Shown here: positions 58,483 through 64,000 of the stretch, piece by piece | Numbering within the stretch: the stretch's first letter is position 1 | Layout: the number at the start of each line of letters is the position of its first letter | From: Gammaproteobacteria bacterium | Lineage (GTDB): Bacteria > Pseudomonadota > Gammaproteobacteria > Xanthomonadales > SZUA-36 | DNA length: 64,000 bases | Direction of reading: 5' to 3' | Assembly (NCBI GenBank): GCA_021772915.1 | Contig: JAJFLB010000023.1 | Span: 124,001 to 188,000, forward strand | Notes under the pieces: generated by a model | The model's database searches: none | What the model was told of the DNA's origin: nothing | The model's input: only the letters and a program-made list of their open reading frames with translations | Translations under genes and position numbers: made by a program

Positions 58483-59181
58483 CTATTTTACTGCCGTAGC
58501 CAAAAGCATTTTTTCCTTTGAAAATCGAATCCACTCGCGAAAATCACTTTCTTCTTTATCCTTCCATTTCCAGGACTCTGGCGCCAATGCCAGCACATCG
58601 GCTACTTTTTCCAGCATTGGAAATTTCCAGAGCAACGGCAATTGTCTGAAGAGTTTGGATTCCACGTTATCGTATCCGTGAATTTTTAGTGCGTTTTGTA
58701 AACCTTTGCGAGTCCACGGTTTAACATGGGTGTAATCATCCCAGTACATGTGGCCTTGTGTTCCCCAATCCGGACACATTAGTATTGCAAGACCACCGGG
58801 CTTCAATACCCGATTTGTTTCCGAAAGAAAATTATCGGCGTTTTCAACATGCTCGATTACGGACTTTGAAAAAACAATATCAAGACTGTCAGACTCAAAG
58901 GGGAAAGCGTCTCGTTCCAGATCACATTCCCTAATGTCAAATTGACACAAAGCCTCAATGCCCTCCTTCAGCTTGTCCAAGCCATAAGCGGTGAGTCCCC
59001 GTCTTGCAAAGGCTACAAGATGATTACCCTTCCCACTACCCACATCGAGTATCTCCTTATCAACAACATTACCAAAATGCGGTTGAATATAGTGATCCAC
59101 AATGTGGTCACAAAGACGTTGTGGATAAGCCGTCACACTATACTCGTCGCGGGTGTAGTGGGTTTCCAGATAGCTGGCCAT
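58483..59181 (-). CDS. class I SAM-dependent methyltransferase
   Basis: A 232-residue methyltransferase (Methyltransf_11 type). GGGAG seven bases upstream supports the ATG at 59181; earlier starts have no ribosome site. The SAM motif is ILDVGSGKGNHLVAFA (about 45-60); DIVFSKSVIEHVENADNFL and RVLKPGGLAILMCP are motifs II and III. It lies between the GT-B-like gene and asnB, so a sugar or carrier-linked glycan is the probable substrate. The C-terminal end runs into a possible transposase remnant and may be altered. Confidence 0.82.
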   Translation of the reverse strand: MASYLETHYTRDEYSVTAYPQRLCDHIVDHYIQPHFGNVVDKEILDVGSGKGNHLVAFARRGLTAYGLDKLKEGIEALCQFDIRECDLERDAFPFESDSLDIVFSKSVIEHVENADNFLSETNRVLKPGGLAILMCPDWGTQGHMYWDDYTHVKPWTRKGLQNALKIHGYDNVESKLFRQLPLLWKFPMLEKVADVLALAPESWKWKDKEESDFREWIRFSKEKMLLATAVK

Positions 59182-59204
59182 GCAGTAACTCCCTCTTTTG
59201 CTAT

Positions 59205-60668
59205 TTAGGCTAAATTGTTGCAAGTGACACGAATAAGTTCAATGAACCGTTCACTGAACCTTCCATCAAAAACTCTGTCTCTGCTCAACAACATCCAGTC
59301 TCGCTCAAATGAAATCGGCGGTGACCGCAAAATTCTATTTATTGCTGAACGCAAATCAGCACTGGAATCAACTGGGCAAATTGACTCCAGGTGTGAGAAC
59401 AAGAACTGCACGGGACTTCTGAGTGCAATGCTGGGGATTCCACACAAAACCGCCCAATGAAACGTGGTTGAGTTTGATGCCAAAAACAAGTCGGCAGCGC
59501 CAATAATTTTGGAAAGCGGTTCATCTACAATCCTGCAATGATATTCATCCTCAAGAAACAGGTAGTCACTGACATTACTTCGAGGATGGATAGACAGCAA
59601 TAGGTTTCCATCCGAGGCACTGGCATTTCTTACAATTGAATCTATTTCTTCCCAATGCCGCTCCCAACCCACATAACCCTGCTCAGCATATTGAGGCATG
59701 CTTAACAGGACCAGTTTCTTCTTCTTATCCAATGAGTACTTTCTGACAAGTTTGCGACTAATTGCATCACTTTCAACGTGAGAGCGATATACATCGTCAT
59801 ATGAAACATGGCCTGCAATAACAATCTTCTGCCTTTTTACCCTGTTTTCTTCATATTTTCTCGCCGTGTGTTCCGAATCAACGCAAACCACATCAGAGTT
59901 GCCGTTGCCTATCCACCAGGGATAGGCCGATAAAGTGCCACTTTTCCTGTGCGCATTTAGCACATAGGGTGCCTGAAAAAACAGTCCTTGATAGCATCTC
60001 TCTTTCAGTACCGTATAGGAAATGGCTTTGTATACTGAAAACGGCCAAAATGGGCGCAACTCAGGAAGAGGCTTTCCATCTTGGGTCTTCCTGTAATGAA
60101 GTGCAGCATCCTTATCATATTGGGCAATGTAAGGGAGCAGTACCTTTACCCCACAGTTATTTGCAGCCCACAGGATCGAACTCTCAATGTAATCATGGGT
60201 GCGATCTGAAATCGACAATACAACGTCAGGTTTCAGGTCATTTAGCAGTTTGAGGGCTTTTTCTTTGTACTTTTCGAGCTTATGACAAATTCGCCTCTCT
60301 CTGAAGAAATAAGCCAGCGACGAAGAAAAAACAACGTTTACTATCCTTGAAATTATTTTGGTGATTGGATTGGTTCTTCCATCTTCCAAATTACTCACCG
60401 ACTTTTTTTCTAATGCTACGGCCCCCTCAACTACCGAATACTGCCTGTTGCCTTTGCATTCGATATTGTCCAAATGAAGCACTTGTAGTGCAATCCCCTT
60501 TGTCTTGATAGCCTCCCTGTCGGACACCCTGACATCAGACCCGCAAACCGCGGTAATTTCGATTTCTCTTGCATGTTTTCTTAAACTTGCGCAAAAATCT
60601 ACGATACCGATGCTATTGTGATTGTTGACAATAATGAGTAATTTCAAAATGTCGCAACCAAAAAACAC
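59205..60668 (-). CDS. GT-B-like protein of unknown specificity
   Basis: I cannot name the family. The product has about 487 residues; the start is uncertain (GTG 60668 or TTG 60647, neither with a clear ribosome site). The N-terminal half starts with a Rossmann-like strand (LKLLIIVNNHNSIG). The C-terminal half resembles capsule glycosyltransferases and UDP-GlcNAc 2-epimerases: LLSIHPRSNVSDYLF, then AADLFLASNSTTFHWAVLCGIPSIAL (quoted in part: ASNSTTFHWAVLCGIPSIA). It lies directly downstream of the second CMP-sugar synthetase, so a transferase using a CMP-nonulosonate is one possibility. Confidence 0.6.
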   Translation of the reverse strand: MFFGCDILKLLIIVNNHNSIGIVDFCASLRKHAREIEITAVCGSDVRVSDREAIKTKGIALQVLHLDNIECKGNRQYSVVEGAVALEKKSVSNLEDGRTNPITKIISRIVNVVFSSSLAYFFRERRICHKLEKYKEKALKLLNDLKPDVVLSISDRTHDYIESSILWAANNCGVKVLLPYIAQYDKDAALHYRKTQDGKPLPELRPFWPFSVYKAISYTVLKERCYQGLFFQAPYVLNAHRKSGTLSAYPWWIGNGNSDVVCVDSEHTARKYEENRVKRQKIVIAGHVSYDDVYRSHVESDAISRKLVRKYSLDKKKKLVLLSMPQYAEQGYVGWERHWEEIDSIVRNASASDGNLLLSIHPRSNVSDYLFLEDEYHCRIVDEPLSKIIGAADLFLASNSTTFHWAVLCGIPSIALRSPVQFLFSHLESICPVDSSADLRSAINRILRSPPISFERDWMLLSRDRVFDGRFSERFIELIRVTCNNLA

Positions 60669-60704
60669 AAACTTAAAGAATTTTGAGCTGACTTCGTCAG
60701 TAAT

Positions 60705-61454
60705 TCAGCCATCGGTCGACACCTTGCGCGACCCCAGATAGTGAAAGGTCAGCATCGTTATCTCCCAGTCGTCAATAGTATTGATATCACCATCAAAAAT
60801 ACGGTCGGTAACAATTAGTTCAACGTGTTCACCGTAGAGACTTGGCAAATCCCCATAAAGGTTTTGTGGCCGTATTACAAAGACAAGATCGTTTTTTGCG
60901 TAACATTGCCGGGGAAAGTCCTGGCGGCGGGTATATCCTGTTCGGATGTCCTTCCCATCGAAATAACACACTTTGCCATTATCATCCCGCACCACGGTCC
61001 AGTACGGAGTATAGTGTGCTGGTGACTCATTCACTGTAATTACCGAATCGGCCTCAGATGAGTTAAACAGTTCAATACATTTATCAATGTGCTGCGTTTC
61101 CCGTAGCGGATTGGTTGGGAACAGCAAAGTCAAAGAATCTGCCTTGTACCCCTCTTTGTTCCTTAACCATTCATACGCATGAAGCATGACTGGTTCAATT
61201 GCTGTATCTGAAGCTGAAATTTCCGCGGGCCGGAGAAATGGAGTCTCTGCGCCGTACTCAAGTGCAAAATGAGCAATACGTTCGCTATCCGTTGAGACAA
61301 TGACCCTGTCAATGTTTATTGCTTTACGTGCCTGCTCGATTGTCCACGCGATTAACGGTTTACCAGCAAATTCCCGAATATTTTTGTCCGGTATGCCACT
61401 TGATCCCCCTCGTGCCGGAATTATTGCAACATTTCTGTAATTATTTTCATTCAT
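60705..61454 (-). CDS. cytidylyltransferase (NeuA/LegF-like), second copy
   Basis: A 249-residue nucleotidyltransferase with the CTP-binding signature IPARGGSSGIPDKN near its N terminus, VIVSTDSERI, and FPTNPLR replacing the QPTxPLR of the first copy. It is only distantly related to the copy at 50.7 kb, so the two probably activate different sugars. The length matches the PtmB/LegF group. Two adjacent Met codons leave the start uncertain by one residue. It is encoded upstream of the GT-B-like gene and downstream of the methyltransferase-fold gene at 61.6 kb. Confidence 0.85.
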   Translation of the reverse strand: MNENNYRNVAIIPARGGSSGIPDKNIREFAGKPLIAWTIEQARKAINIDRVIVSTDSERIAHFALEYGAETPFLRPAEISASDTAIEPVMLHAYEWLRNKEGYKADSLTLLFPTNPLRETQHIDKCIELFNSSEADSVITVNESPAHYTPYWTVVRDDNGKVCYFDGKDIRTGYTRRQDFPRQCYAKNDLVFVIRPQNLYGDLPSLYGEHVELIVTDRIFDGDINTIDDWEITMLTFHYLGSRKVSTDG

Positions 61455-61553
61455 CAATTGCTCAATAGTTTTTTCCCAGTCTATGTATCAGATCTGATCC
61501 ATTTGCCTACTTGGTTTTCTATTTGAGGGTTCTATTAAATCGTTTTGGCAAGA

Positions 61554-62345
61554 TCATCTAACAAAAGTGAAAGTGGTTGTATTCCTGACAAAATCTCGTT
61601 TGATACGGTACTTTCTTTTGAAATTATTTTGGAGAAACTGGACATTCGTATATCTCCCGTCCACTATCAATTGGAAACCAGGATAAAAACTATACTCGTA
61701 CAGTAAGGGGTCCGCCGCCACCACGAAGTGTAATCCATCTTTTGTAATTCCATTGATGTTACCCTCGACATCTCTAGGATCGGGGCCGTCCAAATACATT
61801 AGGTCAGGCCTTACATCTGGCAATTTGTCAAAAAAATGACATGCTTGACCACCCAGTTTACTTAATCTGGGTGTGGAGGTTGTTACTTCGACATATTCTT
61901 CCAGACCAATCTCAGTAATTCTATTTCTGACGATATCCGCCCATTTTGGATGAGCTTCAACAGCGTAAATTCTGCCTTTAATGTAATATTTTTCGTGGAT
62001 TTTCCACATGGCATGTGCCATTACTACCGTGCTAATCCCACTCCCAAACTCAATTACACTTTTACATTGCTTACGTGTAATTTTCTTATGTAGATTTACG
62101 ACATCTACTATTTTGTGATTCGATACAAAAAGCCTGAAATCAGTATTCTCAGTGTCATTATCTGAAAAGAGCTTTTCCAGCCCAGATTTTCTCCAGTACC
62201 GCCTGACAGAGCTATCCAGAAAAAAAGAAGATCTAGGTGACTTGGTTTCTCGACCGATACCAAGTTTGGTATATATGCCCGACCTGTCTGATATTAGCAG
62301 TCCAATGCCAAGCTTAATTTTTTTACTTAGTTGGTGTCTGTCCAT
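61554..62345 (-). CDS. SAM-methyltransferase-fold protein
   Basis: A protein of 263 residues from the ATG at 62345 (a TTG seven codons upstream is less likely). VIEFGSGISTVVMAHAMWK (about 88-106) is a SAM-binding-type motif, and IYAVEAHPKWADIVR and LMYLDGPDPRD follow where motifs I-post and II would be. The N-terminal 80 residues are basic and resemble no known domain. This looks like the FkbM-neighbouring group of uncharacterised methyltransferases in glycan loci. It precedes the cytidylyltransferase on the same strand with a 100-base gap. Confidence 0.65.
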   Translation of the reverse strand: MDRHQLSKKIKLGIGLLISDRSGIYTKLGIGRETKSPRSSFFLDSSVRRYWRKSGLEKLFSDNDTENTDFRLFVSNHKIVDVVNLHKKITRKQCKSVIEFGSGISTVVMAHAMWKIHEKYYIKGRIYAVEAHPKWADIVRNRITEIGLEEYVEVTTSTPRLSKLGGQACHFFDKLPDVRPDLMYLDGPDPRDVEGNINGITKDGLHFVVAADPLLYEYSFYPGFQLIVDGRYTNVQFLQNNFKRKYRIKRDFVRNTTTFTFVR

Positions 62346-62436
62346 TCTTGTATCAAATTTGAGCAAGTCTACACATTTAAGGCTATTGCGATCCTACGGT
62401 TCACTGTTTTATTGAATTCAACGTCTCATCGACTGT

Positions 62437-63276
62437 CTACCAAACGGATCTACCGCCATCCATGACAATGTTTTGTCCGTTCATATATGCGGATGCATCA
62501 GAACATAGAAACTGCACTGCAGCACGATACTCATCCCTGGCAGCCATGCGCCCCAGAGGGATCAATGTACTTAGTTTCTGAACAAACTCCTCACCCTGAC
62601 CATTGAATACACCACCAGGGGATAGTGCATTTGCACGCACACCTCTATCAGCCCAGTATGTTGCCAGGTAGTTCGTCAATCCCACCAAACCTGATTTAAT
62701 GACGGAATAGGTTACGGGTTTTACTGGCTGCAATGCTTCAGGAACTCCATCTCTTCGATACAGACGTTGGTCAGGTGAGAATACGGACAAATCAGATGCT
62801 ATGTTGAGGATCACACCACCGTTACCGTCACAGGCCATTGCATTTCCAAATACCTGACTACAGAGAAAGGCCCCTGTCAAACCAACTGAGATTTGTAGAT
62901 TCCATTGTTCGAGAGGAAAACTTTCTAAACGTGACGTTTCCAAAACACCTTGTTCTCCTTTCACTTTTGGATCAATAGCTGCATTATTAACCAGAATATC
63001 AATACGGCTACCTTGGGCCGCCAAATTTTGGGCGACAGTTTTTACCGCCTCTAGATCAGAAACATCCATGGTGTACGTCTCAATTCGATCAGCACTTGAA
63101 TCACTAGCCAGTGATTCACTGGCAGTTGATAAGCCATCTTCACAAATATCCGTCAACACAACCGCGGCTCCGCTGTCCAAAAGGGCGTAAGCGTGTTCAA
63201 TGCCAAGAAGACCTGCCGCCCCGGTGATCAGGGCCGTCTTACCCGTCAGATCAAATTTTTCAAATGCTTGACTCAC
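62437..63276 (-). CDS. SDR oxidoreductase, PtmA-like
   Basis: A short-chain dehydrogenase of 279 residues. GTG 63276 is chosen: GGAA lies seven bases before it and MSQAFEKFDLTGKTALITGA is a normal N terminus. The nucleotide loop is TGAAGLLG, the NNAA motif is LVNNAAID, and the catalytic Tyr-Lys pair is TYSVIKSG. The FSPDQRLY segment and overall pattern resemble PtmA-type flagellin-modification and nonulosonate-pathway proteins; this is recognition from memory and needs a search. It lies 25 bases downstream of another SDR gene. Confidence 0.78.
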   Translation of the reverse strand: MSQAFEKFDLTGKTALITGAAGLLGIEHAYALLDSGAAVVLTDICEDGLSTASESLASDSSADRIETYTMDVSDLEAVKTVAQNLAAQGSRIDILVNNAAIDPKVKGEQGVLETSRLESFPLEQWNLQISVGLTGAFLCSQVFGNAMACDGNGGVILNIASDLSVFSPDQRLYRRDGVPEALQPVKPVTYSVIKSGLVGLTNYLATYWADRGVRANALSPGGVFNGQGEEFVQKLSTLIPLGRMAARDEYRAAVQFLCSDASAYMNGQNIVMDGGRSVW

Positions 63277-63301
63277 ATTGGTTTCCGATACTGCTACTGG
63301 A

Positions 63302-64000
63302 TCACGAACGAACCTGACCACCGTCAAGGGTCCAAATGCTACCTGTTGCAAATCTGGCCCGAGGCGATGCGAGGTAGGCCACCAACTCTGCCACTTCGCG
63401 CGGTGTTCCCAGGCTGGTTAACGCAACGTCCTTCTCCAGCATGGCCTGCACGGCTTCTGAATCCTCTATTAACTTGCGTGACCAGACAGACCCATCAAAT
63501 AGAATATTACCGGGGGCAACTGCATTTATTCGAATGCCCTGCTCACCCAACGGTCGGGCAATACCATGCACATACGCATGCAGGGCTGCTTTTGCAACTG
63601 AATATGTTACAGGTGCCCCAGGGACAACTTCAGAACCACATATGGAAGATATGCACACAATTGCACCTTTCGTGGCTGATAATGCCTCACGGGCGGCTTC
63701 AACTGTATTTGTTGTACTCCACAAGTTAACAGCAAACACACGCTGCCATTCCTTGTAATTTTCACTTCCCGGGGGGACTGAACTTCCGCTACCGACATTG
63801 CAAACCACAATATCCAGATTACCCAGTGCATTAAGTGCATCTGAGATCATTTTCTCAGCTTGCGCAGGTCGTGTTACATCTGCCTGTATTGTCGCAACTC
63901 CTGGCAGCTCTTCAGCCATCTTGCTCAAGTCTGCTTTGGTACGGCTATTTATCGCAACACGGCAGCCTTCCGCACGCAAGGTCTCGGCAATACTTTTTCC
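63302..64000 (-). CDS. SDR oxidoreductase, cut by right edge
   Basis: A short-chain dehydrogenase whose N terminus lies beyond the window: the frame is open to base 64000 and the last visible residues, GKSIAETLRAEGCRVAI, belong after the missing TGxxxGxG loop. The visible 232 residues include the catalytic TYSVAKAAL and LGEQGIRINAVAPGNI. The usual NNAG motif is replaced by CNVGSG, which is often seen in family members acting on sugar or ketoacyl substrates. It is followed by the PtmA-like SDR on the same strand, probably as one unit. Confidence 0.8.
   Translation of the reverse strand, partial: GKSIAETLRAEGCRVAINSRTKADLSKMAEELPGVATIQADVTRPAQAEKMISDALNALGNLDIVVCNVGSGSSVPPGSENYKEWQRVFAVNLWSTTNTVEAAREALSATKGAIVCISSICGSEVVPGAPVTYSVAKAALHAYVHGIARPLGEQGIRINAVAPGNILFDGSVWSRKLIEDSEAVQAMLEKDVALTSLGTPREVAELVAYLASPRARFATGSIWTLDGGQVRS

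Overview
The window reads as chromosome of a gammaproteobacterium, probably an environmental or marine one. The evidence is the F1Fo operon in the order I-a-c-b-delta-alpha-gamma-beta-epsilon, a linked rsmG-parA-parB block, an Opp-type peptide ABC operon, NhaD, and glutathione genes (glutamate-cysteine ligase and a glutathionyl-hydroquinone reductase). I see no rRNA or tRNA gene and no CRISPR array, and I cannot place the genus.

Layout. Positions 1-5.4 kb hold an NhaD Na+/H+ antiporter, a tandem universal stress protein, two overlapping glycosyltransferases and a Spy/CpxP-like periplasmic protein. At 5.5-5.8 kb are two hairpin repeats. Positions 6.0-8.2 kb hold a bacteriohemerythrin and an acyl-CoA synthetase. 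At 8.5-16.6 kb lies a run of five exported proteins: a double-VWA protein, a protein with three NTF2-like repeats, an MA-type metallopeptidase, a helical protein and a FecR-domain protein. I do not recognise this run as a named system. Positions 16.9-24.5 kb (minus strand) are the complete atp operon, interrupted by two terminal-inverted-repeat elements. Positions 25-31 kb (minus strand) hold the hydroquinone reductase, an OmpA-type protein with a small partner, parB, parA, rsmG and a lipoprotein; mnmG is not next to rsmG. Positions 31.1-38.4 kb hold an oligopeptide ABC operon with two substrate-binding proteins, one with an acidic repetitive tail. At 38.5 kb is gshA and at 40.3 kb an orphan AAA_14/DUF4143 ATPase.

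From 42 kb to the right edge is a surface-polysaccharide locus. Its nucleotide-sugar enzymes would supply UDP-glucuronate, UDP-xylose, GDP-L-fucose, GDP-mannuronate and a CMP-nonulosonate. Around these are glycosyltransferases, a Wzy/ligase-like membrane protein, an AsnB-type amidotransferase, methyltransferase-fold proteins and SDR oxidoreductases. From about 47 kb the DNA is visibly more AT-rich than the housekeeping half, which suggests separate acquisition.

Intergenic DNA is rich in structured repeats. One family keeps a core of about 60 bp but carries different, self-complementary arms in different copies. A second family, of about 66 bp, has two hairpins and includes three tandem 107-bp units. 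Three elements begin TAG and end CTA; in each, the final CTA coincides with the stop codon of the preceding minus-strand gene (atpB, atpD, rsmG). The exported VWA-peptidase-FecR cluster and these repeat families are the most interesting material here.
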